64,000 nt of DNA from Alphaproteobacteria bacterium (GCA_020638555.1 JACKII010000002.1:1116001-1180000), one strand, 5' to 3'. Positions 31,412 to 39,745 are shown, counted from the stretch's first letter. The notes: generated by a model not told the origin, from the sequence alone. Program-made: numbers and translations.

Positions 31412-32281
31412 TCAGGCGCCGGTCCAGGCTTCGCGGAAGCGTTGCAGCGCTTCCAGATGCTGGGTCCAGCTTGTGTAGCCCTGGCCCAGGGTCTGGATGC
31501 TGATATGGGTGGCGCCGAGCGCCTGCCAGCGCCGGGCGTCCGCGACCCAGCGGTCGACGTCGTTGCCGGCGCAATAGACCGTGGCGTCGACGCCGAACCG
31601 GCTCTTGTCGCGGCCGAATTCCTCCAGATAGCGCCAGACGCGCTCCATCCGGCCCTCGGTCTTGTCGTCGAGGGGCATGCGCGGGAAGAAGCCGTCCATG
31701 AGCCGGCAGACCCGCTCGATCGCCACCGGGCGGAAGGCGCCGCCCCAGAGCGGGATCGGCCGCTGCACCGGCAACGGGTTCAGGCCGGCGTCGCGGATGC
31801 GGTGGTCCTGTCCCTCGAACGTGACGAGGTCGCGGGTCCAGAGCTGGCGCAGCACCTCGACCTGCTCCTCCATACGGCGGCCGCGGGTGGAGAAGTCGGC
31901 GTTCAGCGCCTCGTACTCGACCGCGTTCCAGCCGATGCCGACGCCCAGGCGCAGGCGGCCGCCGCTCAGCACGTCGACCTCCGCCGCCTGCTTGGCGAGC
32001 AGGGCGGTCTGCCGTTGCGGCAGGATGACGATGCCGGTGACCAGTTGCAGCCGCCGGGTGGCGGCGGCAAGGAAGCCCATCAGCACCAAGGGCTCGTGGA
32101 ATTTGTGGGTGTGGTCGTAAGGGCCGCTCCAGTCCGGGCGGGCGGAGAGACCGGCGCCCAGCACATGGTCGAAGGTCAGCAGATGACGATAGCCGAGGGC
32201 CTCGACGGTCTGGGCATAGTCGCGGATGGCACCGGGGTCCGGGGCGATCTCGGGCGCGGGAAAGACGACGCCGACTTGCAT
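31412..32281 (-). CDS. LLM class F420-dependent oxidoreductase (TIGR03619-type)
   Basis: A 289-residue luciferase-like protein, shorter than the other three here and typical of the TIGR03619 group. It begins VGVVFPAPEIAPDPGAIRDYAQ, with VEALGYRHLLTFDHV (about residues 27-41) and GGRLRLGVGIGWNAVEYEAL (about 101-120). The start is the ATG at 32281. Its upstream region is unusually G-rich on the top strand. It probably heads the transcript for the aminotransferase, csaA and SDR genes. Confidence 0.88.
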   Translation of the reverse strand: MQVGVVFPAPEIAPDPGAIRDYAQTVEALGYRHLLTFDHVLGAGLSARPDWSGPYDHTHKFHEPLVLMGFLAAATRRLQLVTGIVILPQRQTALLAKQAAEVDVLSGGRLRLGVGIGWNAVEYEALNADFSTRGRRMEEQVEVLRQLWTRDLVTFEGQDHRIRDAGLNPLPVQRPIPLWGGAFRPVAIERVCRLMDGFFPRMPLDDKTEGRMERVWRYLEEFGRDKSRFGVDATVYCAGNDVDRWVADARRWQALGATHISIQTLGQGYTSWTQHLEALQRFREAWTGA

Positions 32282-32314
32282 GGGATGGTCTCCTTTGGGA
32301 GGGGAGAGGCGGAC

Positions 32315-32338
32315 GGGTGGGAGAAGGGGACGGGCGGG
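32315..32338 (+). promoter_or_regulatory. G-quadruplex-forming motif in divergent promoter region
   Basis: Five runs of three or four G residues are separated by loops of one, four, two and one bases. Further G-runs lie just upstream (from about 32297). It sits in the 215-bp divergent gap between the LLM gene and the cupin gene. It fits the canonical quadruplex pattern; folding and function are untested. Confidence 0.5.
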
Positions 32339-32418
32339 AGAGATGGACGGGCGCCTCAACCTGCCGGAGACCGGCCGGTTTGGGAAGACGGTGGCGCCGA
32401 TGACGGGCAAGAACGCCG

Positions 32419-32447
32419 CCGACAGGGGCGGGACCGTCTGGTATGCT
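32419..32447 (+). promoter_or_regulatory. Candidate promoter of cupin gene
   Basis: CCGACA (32419-32424), a 17-bp spacer and TATGCT (32442-32447) lie about 50 bp upstream of the cupin start. The same TATGCT -10 type precedes the other cupin gene at 36163. Confidence 0.4.
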
Positions 32448-32496
32448 GGTGCGCGGTCGGCGCTTGGGCCGAACCATCGACCGGGAGGACAACCCC

Positions 32497-32898
32497 ATGG
32501 ACGTGGTGAAAGTGGCGAAACTGGCGGAGGCCGAACGGATCAGCTTTGGCGATCTGGCGCATTACCGCCCCCTGATCGCCGATGGCGAGACGCCGATCCG
32601 GACCGGAATCCAGGTGTCGGAGCCGGGCTATGCAGCGCCGCCGCACTCGCACCCCTACTGGGAATTGCTGCTGATCCTGGAGGGCGAGGCGGAAGCCTGG
32701 ATGATCGACGCGCCGGACAGGGTGATCGCCCTGCAGCCCGGCGATATGATCGCCCTGCCGCCGAACCAGGCGCACAGTTTTCGCGTCATGGGTGACAAGA
32801 CCATGCGGTTGTTGGGTATCCACCAATCGCCGGATCGGATCGTCAATTACTTGGACCGGGAGACCGATTCCCAGGGATATCCAGTACTGAAGTCGTAG
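32497..32898 (+). CDS. Cupin-domain protein
   Basis: A 133-residue single cupin. Motif 1 is PPHSHPYWELLLILEGEAEAWM (about residues 48-69), with the metal-binding His-x-His and Glu, and motif 2 is LQPGDMIALPPNQAHSF (about 78-94). It could be a metal-dependent enzyme or a ligand-binding protein. The ATG at 32497 follows GGGAGGAC. It precedes the orphan TRAP binding-protein gene by about 150 bp. Confidence 0.85.
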   Translation: MDVVKVAKLAEAERISFGDLAHYRPLIADGETPIRTGIQVSEPGYAAPPHSHPYWELLLILEGEAEAWMIDAPDRVIALQPGDMIALPPNQAHSFRVMGDKTMRLLGIHQSPDRIVNYLDRETDSQGYPVLKS

Positions 32899-33012
32899 AA
32901 CAGTTTCCGTCCGGCAAAAATGCTCGGCCTTTTTATTGTGGCCGCGATTGTCATGAGTCATATTGCCACTGTGGCGTCGGGATCCGGGAAAACTCGGGCG
33001 ATGGCTGCCGCA

Positions 33013-33044
33013 GGAGGCAATGCAGCCTCCGGAACACAAGGAGG
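33013..33044 (+). promoter_or_regulatory. Two alternative 5'-leader hairpins around the dctP2 Shine-Dalgarno
   Basis: GGAGGC (33013-33018) pairs with GCCTCC (33025-33030). The same CCTCC (33026-33030) can instead pair with GGAGG of the Shine-Dalgarno (33040-33044) across a nine-base loop. The two are mutually exclusive, so translation of the binding protein could be switched. This is a sequence-based inference with no covariation evidence. Confidence 0.35.
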
Positions 33045-33050
33045 AAACTT

Positions 33051-34100
33051 ATGGGTATCAAAGCCATTCTCGGCGGGGCGCTCGCCGCCGCGGTGATGAT
33101 CACGGCGGCGACCGGCCATGCCGAAGACGTGCGGAAGCGGTGGAAAATGCACTCGTCTTTCGGGTCCCAGGTGGCAATCCTGGGGCCGGCCGGCGTCCGG
33201 GTTGCCAAGAACATCACCGAATTGTCCAACGGTTCGATCCGCGTGAAATTTTTCGAACCGAATGCGCTGGTGCCGGGCATCCAGTATTTCGACCCCATCT
33301 CCTCCGGCTCGTTGCCGGCGGCCTGGGGCAGCCCCGGCTACAACATGGGGCAGGAGCCGGCACTGGCCTTCTTCTCCGCCGTGCCGTTCGGGCCGGGTTT
33401 TGCCGAGTACAACGCCTGGGTATTCGAAGGCGGCGGCGTGAAATTCCTGGATGAAATCTATGCCAAGCATAACATCAAGTCGTTGATGTGTGGCATGATT
33501 CCGCCCGAGGCCTCCGGCTGGTTCCGCAAGGAGATCAAGAGCCTGAACGACCTGCAGGGCTTGAAGATGCGGTTTTTCGGCCTGGGCGCGCGGGTCATGG
33601 AAAAGGTTGGCGTGTCGACCCAGCTTTTGGCGGGCGGCGATATTTATCCGGCGCTGGAACTCGGCTCCATCGATGCCACCGAATTTTCCATGCCGTCGAT
33701 CGACGAGTCCTATGGCTTCTACCAGATCGCCAAGCATTACTATTTCCCCGGCTGGCATCAGCCGTCCAGCTATGCGGAACTGGCGATCAACCTGGATGAG
33801 TGGAACAGCCTGTCCGATCACCAGCGATTCGTGATCGAGACGGTCTGCAAGGCCAACCTGATGGAGGAGTTCACCCAGGCCGAAGCGATGCAGGGCGCCG
33901 CGCTCGACCGGATGGTGAACGAGCATGGCGTGCAGGTGCACCAATGGAGCGACGAGACGCTCAACACCCTCCAGGAAAAATGGCAAGAGGTCGCGGGCGA
34001 AATGTCGGCGGAAGACGCGATGTTCAAGACCGTCTGGGAGCACTACAGCGCGTTCCGCAAAACCCATAAGGCTTGGCGGACGCTGGGCTATCTCAAATAG
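33051..34100 (+). CDS. Orphan TRAP substrate-binding protein (DctP)
   Basis: A 349-residue periplasmic protein with a signal peptide ending near ATGHA-ED (about residues 24-26) and a strong AAGGAGG ribosome-binding site. GLKMRFFGLGARVMEKVG (about residues 170-187) corresponds to the carboxylate-binding arginine region, and GGDIYPALELGSIDATEFSMP (about 194-214) to the TakP-type motif. A lone Cys-x-Met segment is at about 146. No dctQ/dctM lies nearby; the other TRAP set at 6.8-9.8 kb has its own DctP. It may share those permeases or act as a sensor. Confidence 0.9.
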   Translation: MGIKAILGGALAAAVMITAATGHAEDVRKRWKMHSSFGSQVAILGPAGVRVAKNITELSNGSIRVKFFEPNALVPGIQYFDPISSGSLPAAWGSPGYNMGQEPALAFFSAVPFGPGFAEYNAWVFEGGGVKFLDEIYAKHNIKSLMCGMIPPEASGWFRKEIKSLNDLQGLKMRFFGLGARVMEKVGVSTQLLAGGDIYPALELGSIDATEFSMPSIDESYGFYQIAKHYYFPGWHQPSSYAELAINLDEWNSLSDHQRFVIETVCKANLMEEFTQAEAMQGAALDRMVNEHGVQVHQWSDETLNTLQEKWQEVAGEMSAEDAMFKTVWEHYSAFRKTHKAWRTLGYLK

Positions 34101-34234
34101 CGGGGCGATCTCAAACAATCGCCTTACGGGTGCGACCGGGCGAGAGGCGATGCCGGGGCATCGGAACCCGTTGCCGATGCCGTCGGTTCGGGTCTCGCCC
34201 GGCCCATCGCCCAGCCCCTGACCGCCAGGGGATC

Positions 34235-34268
34235 GGCGCAACGCGGTAACGATTTACCGGGTTGCGCC
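34235..34268. repeat. Stem-loop after orphan dctP
   Basis: GGCGCAACGCGGTAA (34235-34249) pairs with TTACCGGGTTGCGCC (34254-34268) with one mismatch and a CGAT loop. No T-run follows, so it is either a terminator of another type or a processing or stability element. Confidence 0.6.
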
Positions 34269-34324
34269 GAATTTCGTGTGGCTGCGACCACGTGACGAGG
34301 GTTTGGCGATTGTTCCGACATGAT

Positions 34325-34352
34325 TTGTTGGCATGGTGACCGGGTGTAAAGT
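34325..34352 (+). promoter_or_regulatory. Candidate promoter of malonyl-CoA decarboxylase
   Basis: TTGTTG (34325-34330), a 16-bp spacer and TAAAGT (34347-34352) lie about 80 bp upstream of the gene. The match is moderate. Confidence 0.4.
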
Positions 34353-34435
34353 GATCGGAGGCGATGGGTGCTTCCGGATCGGGTGTGATGCGGCCTGCGG
34401 AGAGCGGGCAATCTTTCTGACGATGGAACCGAGCG

Positions 34436-35872
34436 ATGGTTGAAATTGCCGTGCAGCCCAGCTTGTTTGACCGGACGCTGGAACAGGTGCGCCGCGCCGT
34501 TCGCGAACTGGCGAACCGCCGTGGCGTGCGGGTGCTCGACCTGAAACCCGATCTGCCGGACGCCGACCGCGAGCGGCTGTTGCAGCAGATGCGCGATTGC
34601 CTGGAAGGCAAGGGCGGCGAGGTCTCGGCGCGGGCGCGGGCGGCCAATCTGGGCCGGGCCTTTATGCGCCTGAACACCGACGGCCGCCACCGCTTCCTGA
34701 CGCTGATGGCCGATGAGTTCAACACCGACCCGGAGCAGGTGAACGCCGCCATGGATGCGGTGCGCGAGGCGACGGACGACCGGGAGCGGCACGCGGCCGA
34801 GGTGGCCCTGCGCGACGTGCTGCGGCCGCCGCGGGTGCGCCTGCTGACCCAGTTCACCGGCCTGCCCGAGGGCGTCAAATTCCTGGTCGATCTGCGCGCC
34901 GAACTGATGACCTGGGCCCGCAAGGAGCCGATCCTGGAGGAACTCTCGCAGGACATGCGGCGCCTGCTCAGCACCTGGTTCGACGTCGGCTTTCTGGAAA
35001 TGCGCCGCATGACCTGGGACGCCCCGGCCTCGCTGCTGGAAAAGCTGATCTCTTACGAGGCCGTGCACGAAATCCAGAGCTGGGACGACCTGAAGAACCG
35101 GCTCGACTCGGACCGGCGCTGCTATGCGTTCTTCCACCCCAGCATGCCGGACGAACCGTTGATTTTCGTCGAGATCGCGCTGGTCAGCGGCATTGCCGGC
35201 AATGTGCAGGAACTGCTGGACGAAGAGCAGGAGCGGCTGGACCCGCAGGTGGCCGACACGGCCATTTTCTATTCCATCTCGAACGCGCAGCGCGGGCTGG
35301 ATGGCATCAGCTTCGGCGATTTCCTCATCAAGCGGGTGGTCGCGGCGCTGTCGGACGAGTTCAAGAACCTGAAGACCTTTGCCACGCTCTCGCCCATTCC
35401 CGGCTTCGGCCGCTGGTACGAGCGCGAACTGGAAACGCTGGGCGACACCATCCTGCTGGACGACGAAGCCAAGGCCCTGGCGGAGGCGCTGCCCGAAGGC
35501 ACCGAGCCGGAGGCGATGCTGCACCAGGTGCTGGTTCGCAGCGATTGGGCCGAGAACGAGGCGCTGGCGGAGGCGCTGAAGCCGGTGATGTCCCGGCTGG
35601 TCGCGACCTATCTCTACACCGCCAAGCGCCGGGGCACCCGCACGGCGGACCCGGTGGCGCATTTCCACCTCTCGAACGGCGCCCGCATGGAGCGGCTGAA
35701 CTGGCTGGCCGATACCTCGCCGCGCGGCATGCGCCAGTCGGCAGGGATGATGATCAACTATCTCTACAAGCTGGACGAGATCGACTCGAACCACGAAGGG
35801 TATAAGGGCGAGGGCACGATTGCCGTCTCCTCCACCATCCGCAATCTGGCGCGCAAGACCGGGAACAGCTAG
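34436..35872 (+). CDS. Malonyl-CoA decarboxylase
   Basis: A 478-residue enzyme converting malonyl-CoA to acetyl-CoA and carbon dioxide. The N-terminal helical domain (about residues 1-190) is followed by the GNAT-like catalytic domain. In the known family the catalytic Ser and His lie in the segments seen here as FATLSPIPGFGRW (Ser319) and HFHLSNGARMERLNW (His411). Length matches bacterial MCD. It is usually linked to malonate use or malonyl-CoA control; no malonyl-CoA synthetase (matB) or matR is next to it. The cupin and CoA-transferase genes downstream read the same way. Confidence 0.95.
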   Translation: MVEIAVQPSLFDRTLEQVRRAVRELANRRGVRVLDLKPDLPDADRERLLQQMRDCLEGKGGEVSARARAANLGRAFMRLNTDGRHRFLTLMADEFNTDPEQVNAAMDAVREATDDRERHAAEVALRDVLRPPRVRLLTQFTGLPEGVKFLVDLRAELMTWARKEPILEELSQDMRRLLSTWFDVGFLEMRRMTWDAPASLLEKLISYEAVHEIQSWDDLKNRLDSDRRCYAFFHPSMPDEPLIFVEIALVSGIAGNVQELLDEEQERLDPQVADTAIFYSISNAQRGLDGISFGDFLIKRVVAALSDEFKNLKTFATLSPIPGFGRWYERELETLGDTILLDDEAKALAEALPEGTEPEAMLHQVLVRSDWAENEALAEALKPVMSRLVATYLYTAKRRGTRTADPVAHFHLSNGARMERLNWLADTSPRGMRQSAGMMINYLYKLDEIDSNHEGYKGEGTIAVSSTIRNLARKTGNS

Positions 35873-35910
35873 AGCGCTTTCGGCACTGGTTGACCCACTG
35901 TCCCGCCCCA

Positions 35911-36013
35911 TCTCCCGCGCAAGCGGGAGCCCATGCCTGAGAGCGTCTCACAGGACACGGACTCTGTCTTGGTCTCTCAGGCATGGGTCCCCGCATTCGC
36001 GAGGACGGGGAAG
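35911..36013. repeat. Palindromic intergenic repeat, family 3, copy 1
   Basis: The 14-bp arms at 35930-35943 (CCCATGCCTGAGAG) and 35974-35987 are perfect reverse complements. They are flanked by CCCGCGCAAGCGGGAG on the left and CCCCGCATTCGCGAGGACGGGG on the right. A related copy lies at 39656-39745. Confidence 0.8.
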
Positions 36014-36102
36014 ATTGGGTCGTGAGCCAGCGGGAAAAGAACTTGCTCTAGCCGGAGGTTCCGGCCCTTCCGGTTCGGCCCAGTGCCGGACCGGGTGCGC
36101 GA

Positions 36103-36132
36103 TTGCCGCAGGGCGGGCGGCGGTGCTATGCT
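36103..36132 (+). promoter_or_regulatory. Candidate promoter of cupin gene
   Basis: TTGCCG (36103-36108), an 18-bp spacer and TATGCT (36127-36132) lie about 30 bp upstream of the ATG at 36163. Confidence 0.45.
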
Positions 36133-36162
36133 GGTCCCGACCAACCAGAATGGAGGAATCCC

Positions 36163-36588
36163 ATGCCCGACAGCGTCATGAATGGCCCGATTCCCGGCCA
36201 GAAAATCGCCCATTCCAACATGGAAATCGCGCCGAGCGTCGCCGGCCGTCGCTCGTTCTTCACCTATCACGACCTGGGCGTGACGGAGGGCTCGAACGGC
36301 GCCCTGCGCGCGCAGATCATGAAGACCAAGCAGGGGCTCTCCGAGCCGACGGGCTGGCACTACCATGCCTGCGAGGGCCAGTTCATCTACATCATCAAGG
36401 GCTGGGTCGACCTGGAATTCGAAAACGGCGAGAAAAAGCGCTGCAACGAAGGGGACAGCCTGTTCATCCCCGGCGGCATGCGCCACAACGAAACCGCCAC
36501 CTCGGCCGAGCTGGAAATCCTGGAATTGTCGCTGCCGGCCGACATGGGCACGGTGCCGACCGATCCGCCGGCCGGCACGAAAGCCTGA
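36163..36588 (+). CDS. Cupin-domain protein
   Basis: A 141-residue single cupin. Motif 1 is GWHYHACEGQFIYIIKGWVDLEF (about residues 64-86), with His-x-His and Glu/Gln, and motif 2 is CNEGDSLFIPGGMRHNETA (about 93-111). The ATG at 36163 has TGGAGG upstream. It is not closely similar to the 32497 cupin in motif wording. Function unknown; the C-terminal PADMGTVPTDPPAG tail is low-complexity. Confidence 0.85.
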   Translation: MPDSVMNGPIPGQKIAHSNMEIAPSVAGRRSFFTYHDLGVTEGSNGALRAQIMKTKQGLSEPTGWHYHACEGQFIYIIKGWVDLEFENGEKKRCNEGDSLFIPGGMRHNETATSAELEILELSLPADMGTVPTDPPAGTKA

Positions 36589-36793
36589 CGGTTTAATCCC
36601 GGCCTGCATTTTATTCAGGCCCGAATTGAAACGCCATCGGGCGCTGCCGTCGGGCGGTGGCAACCGGTGGCGTTGTCGCGTCGTCCTCATGCTCTCCGAA
36701 GGTTGCGGGCGGCGCGCTCTCTGCTGGACGCGGCCCGGCGCCCTGCTAAGTTGGGCGCCACGCGATCCATTTCCGACAGGACCAAGCGAACCC

Positions 36794-37474
36794 ATGATCG
36801 ACAAACGCGTTGCCAGCATCGCGGAAGCGCTGGCAGGCCTCGGCGACGGCATGACCATCATGTTCGGCGGCTTCGGCGGTGCCGGCGTGCCCATCAACCT
36901 GATGCGCGCGCTGCCGGGCATTCCGGCCAAGGACCTGACCGTCATCTCCAACAGCGTCCGGTTTCTGGAGGATTATGCCCACGCCCTGTTCGAGGACAAG
37001 CGGGTGAAGCATGCGGTGGCGTCGGCGGCGCGCAGCCGCGGCGCGGCTTCCGGCATTTCGGAATTGCAACTGGCCGACGGCACGATGACGCTCGACATCT
37101 CGCCCCAGGGGTCGTTTGCGGAGCGCATCCGCGCCGGCGGCGCCGGCATTCCGGCCTTCTACACGCCGACGGGCGTCGGCACCCCGGTGGTCGAGGGCAA
37201 GGAACACCGCGAGTTCGACGGCCGCATGTGCGTGCTTGAGCACGCGCTGACGGCGGATTTCACCCTGCTGCGCGCCGACCGCGCCGACCGCTATGGCAAT
37301 CTCTCGTTCCGCGGCACCCAGGGCAATTTCGGCCGCGACATGGCCGCCGCCGCGAAATGCACGGTGGTCGAGGTGCGAGAGATCGTCGACGGCCTGCTGC
37401 CGACCCCGGAAATCCACGTGCCGGGCGTTTATGTCAAACGCGTGATCCAACTGCCCGATGCCCGCGACGCCTGA
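36794..37474 (+). CDS. CoA-transferase family I, alpha subunit
   Basis: A 226-residue subunit A of a 3-oxoacid or acyl CoA-transferase. The CoA-binding TIMFGGFGGAGVP motif is at about residues 21-33, and NLSFRGTQGNFG near 176 matches the family. The partner (subunit B) follows 16 bp downstream. It pairs with acetoacetate, 3-oxoadipate or similar acids; the substrate is not resolved. No ribosome-binding site is obvious before the ATG. Confidence 0.92.
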   Translation: MIDKRVASIAEALAGLGDGMTIMFGGFGGAGVPINLMRALPGIPAKDLTVISNSVRFLEDYAHALFEDKRVKHAVASAARSRGAASGISELQLADGTMTLDISPQGSFAERIRAGGAGIPAFYTPTGVGTPVVEGKEHREFDGRMCVLEHALTADFTLLRADRADRYGNLSFRGTQGNFGRDMAAAAKCTVVEVREIVDGLLPTPEIHVPGVYVKRVIQLPDARDA

Positions 37475-37490
37475 CGGAGAGCCAGACCCC

Positions 37491-38168
37491 ATGACCCACA
37501 AAGCGCTTTCCCGCAACCAGATCGCCTGGCGCGCGGCCCAGGACCTGGAAGACGGCATGCTGGTCAATCTCGGCCTCGGCATGCCGGTGCTCTGCGCCAA
37601 CTACCGGCCCGAGGGCCGCGAGGTGCTGTTGCAGTCCGAGAACGGCATTGTCGGCGTCGGTCCCGTCGCCACGCCGGAGGAGGCGGACCGCGACCTGACC
37701 GATGCGGGCAGCCAGCTCATCACCCTGATCCCCGGCGCCTCGGTGTTTTCGTCGTCCGACAGTTTCGCGATGATCCGCGGCGGCCATATCGACGTGACCC
37801 TGCTGGGCGGGTTCGAGGTGTCGGAGACCGGCGACCTCGCCAACTGGGACGCGGAAATGCCGGGCAAGGGGCCGCTGATCGGCGGCGCCATGGACCTGGC
37901 CGTCGGCGCGAAAGAGGTGCGCATCATGATGCAGCACACGACCCGCAATGGCGAGCCGCGCCTGCTGGAGACCTGCCGCTACAAGCTGACGGCGCCGAAT
38001 TGCGTCAAGCGCGTCTACACCGACCTGGCGGTGGTGGACGTGACGCCGGAAGGCTTCCTCGTGCGCGAGATCGTCGACGGCCTTGCCCGCGAGGAATTGC
38101 AGGCGAAGTCCGGTGCGACGCTGCGCTTTGCCGACGATTGCAAAGTGCTGTCGACGCCGGAGGTTTGA
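37491..38168 (+). CDS. CoA-transferase family I, beta subunit
   Basis: A 225-residue subunit B with the catalytic glutamate in the SENGIVGVGP motif (about residues 46-55; Glu47) and NLGLGMPVLCANY upstream. GGHIDVTLLGGFEVSETGDLANW (about 97-119) is typical. It forms a heterodimer or tetramer with the preceding subunit. The gene ends at a convergent junction containing a family 1 repeat. Confidence 0.93.
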   Translation: MTHKALSRNQIAWRAAQDLEDGMLVNLGLGMPVLCANYRPEGREVLLQSENGIVGVGPVATPEEADRDLTDAGSQLITLIPGASVFSSSDSFAMIRGGHIDVTLLGGFEVSETGDLANWDAEMPGKGPLIGGAMDLAVGAKEVRIMMQHTTRNGEPRLLETCRYKLTAPNCVKRVYTDLAVVDVTPEGFLVREIVDGLAREELQAKSGATLRFADDCKVLSTPEV

Positions 38169-38193
38169 GGGGCCGCGCCACTCCTTCTCCTGT

Positions 38194-38210
38194 CCCGGGC
38201 TTGACCCGGG
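38194..38210. repeat. Short palindrome after CoA-transferase genes
   Basis: CCCGGG-CTTGA-CCCGGG (38194-38210) is a perfect 6-bp-armed hairpin, 26 bp after the subunit B stop. It precedes the larger family 1 repeat and may be part of a termination region. Confidence 0.5.
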
Positions 38211-38235
38211 AGCGGCGGGGAGAGGAAGCGTGTGG

Positions 38236-38363
38236 GAGTGGATGTTCCCTGGACGGTGCAGCGCGCCGATCCGGGGCCGGTTGCTCTCGCGAACTCAGCC
38301 GGTGATGGTGTTCGAATGAAGCGGCCGGTCCCGGCTCGCGCCTCCGGCACGGCCGGGAAACAC
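38236..38363 (+). repeat. Palindromic intergenic repeat, family 1, copy D
   Basis: Carries both halves seen in copy A: GGACGGTGC-GCGCCGATCCGGGGCCGG upstream and CGGTCCCGG...CTCCGG...GGCCGGGAAACA at 38326-38363. It lies at the convergent end of the CoA-transferase and D-threonine-aldolase-like genes. Confidence 0.6.
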
Positions 38364-38405
38364 CTCGCCTTTGGGCGTTGAGCCTTTCGCCTCGATCCGA
38401 CGCCC

Positions 38406-39563
38406 CTACCGCAGGCCGCGGGTGTCGACCGGCCAGATGTCGACCAGGGTGTCGCCGCGGACCACGTGGTAGACGCTGTAGAGGTTGACCGTCGGGTCGC
38501 AGTGGGGCGAGAGGCACTCGACCACGGCGCCGAGGCCGATGCGCTCGCTGCCGGCAAAGGTGATGCGGCCGTGCTCGTCGCCGGAGAAGCCGTAGCTGGC
38601 GCCGGCGGGCGCGCCGCGGCGCAGTTCCGGCAGGCCGCAGTCGGTGGCAAACGCCTTCAGGCCGGCATCGGTGGTGACGCAATCCTCCTGCGCCGCGCTG
38701 ACGACGCTCGCCTGCACGAACAGGGCCTCGCGGAAGCGGTTCGCGGCGGCGCCGGCGTGCTTCACCGCCTGGTAGTCCGTGTCGAGGAAGACGTAGGAGC
38801 CGGCCTGCAACTCGTTCAGCACGCCCTGGGCGCAGTCGATGGCATGGGTGCCCGTGCCGCCGCCGGAGAAGACCGGCGGGGCGAGACCGGCCCCCTCCAA
38901 CTGGCGCTTCACCTCTGCGAGAAAGTCGGCGACCTCCTGGCCGCGGCGGACGCGCTCGTCCCAGTCGTAGATGTGTTGCAGGAAGCCGGCATAGCCCTGG
39001 ACGCCGGTCAGGCTCAGATGGCTGGCGGCATCCACCTGCTGCGCCAGCGCCACCGCCTGCTGCGCCGACGGGACGCCGGTGCGGCGCGAGCCGACGTCGA
39101 TATCCACCATGATCTGCAATGTCTTGCCGGCGGCTGCGGCGGCTCCTGCCAGCGCTGCGACATTGTCCGGATGGTCGACGACGACCGAGAGGTCGGTGGC
39201 GACGGCGTTCAGGTCCATCAATCGCTGCACCCGGTGCGGACGCACGACGGGGGAGGTGACATGCACGCCGGGAATGCCGGCCTGTCCCATGACCTCGGCC
39301 TCGCCCAGGGTGGCGCAGCAGACGCCGACGGCGCCGGCAGCCACCTGACGGCGGGCGATTTCCACCGACTTGTGGGTCTTGGTATGCGGGCGCAGGCGCT
39401 GGCCGACGGCCTTGGTGTGGTCGGCCATGGCCTGGATGTTGGCCTCCAGCGCCTCCAGGTCGATCAGCAGCGCCGGCGTATCCAGCAGGTCGCGCGAGCC
39501 GGGCTGGCCGACGAGATAAGCGTTCGGGCCGGGGTTAATGCCGGCAGCGGCGGCGAGAGTCAT
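38406..39563 (-). CDS. D-threonine aldolase/DSD1-family PLP enzyme
   Basis: A 385-residue fold-type III (alanine racemase-like) PLP enzyme. The Schiff-base lysine is probably Lys62, in RPHTKTHKS. The barrel strands IMVDIDVGSRRTGV and GGGTGTHAIDC are seen. The C-terminal metal site CLSPHCDPTVNLY has His-x-Asp spacing, as in D-threonine aldolase rather than the His-x-Cys of D-serine dehydratase. The start ATG is at 39563. It would cleave D-threonine-like beta-hydroxy amino acids to glycine and an aldehyde, consistent with other D-amino-acid functions in the window. Confidence 0.88.
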   Translation of the reverse strand: MTLAAAAGINPGPNAYLVGQPGSRDLLDTPALLIDLEALEANIQAMADHTKAVGQRLRPHTKTHKSVEIARRQVAAGAVGVCCATLGEAEVMGQAGIPGVHVTSPVVRPHRVQRLMDLNAVATDLSVVVDHPDNVAALAGAAAAAGKTLQIMVDIDVGSRRTGVPSAQQAVALAQQVDAASHLSLTGVQGYAGFLQHIYDWDERVRRGQEVADFLAEVKRQLEGAGLAPPVFSGGGTGTHAIDCAQGVLNELQAGSYVFLDTDYQAVKHAGAAANRFREALFVQASVVSAAQEDCVTTDAGLKAFATDCGLPELRRGAPAGASYGFSGDEHGRITFAGSERIGLGAVVECLSPHCDPTVNLYSVYHVVRGDTLVDIWPVDTRGLR

Positions 39564-39655
39564 GGGGCGGGCTCCGGGCGGGGGGATGCGTTGCGGCTGC
39601 ATCCTAGAGCGATCCGCGACGGGGAGGAAGGGATGGCCCCTTGCTGCATTTCCAT

Positions 39656-39745
39656 TTCTCCCGCGGAGGCGGGAGCCCATGCCTGAGAGTGTCTGACCGT
39701 GTGGTCGCGTCTCGGGCATGGACCCCGTGTCGAGCACGGGGCGGC
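39656..39745. repeat. Palindromic intergenic repeat, family 3, copy 2
   Basis: CCCATGCCTGAGAG at 39676-39689 is identical to the arm at 35930, and TCTCGGGCATGG (39710-39721) is the degraded partner. CCCGCGGAGGCGGGAG is on the left and CCCCGTGTCGAGCACGGGG on the right. No gene lies in this 238-bp gap. Confidence 0.75.

Larger units (their letters stand above)
34101..34435. other. 335-bp intergenic region with stem-loop and promoter
   Basis: No gene is visible. It holds an imperfect long dyad near 34139-34201 (CGGGCGAGA ... TCTCGCCCGG), a 15-bp stem-loop at 34235-34268 and a promoter-like pair at 34325-34352. It separates the orphan binding-protein gene from malonyl-CoA decarboxylase. Confidence 0.6.

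Noticed and set aside
34139..34201. Intrinsic terminator directly after the orphan dctP
   Set aside because: The CGGGCGAGA...TCTCGCCCGG arms are far apart and no T-run follows, so a terminator cannot be supported.
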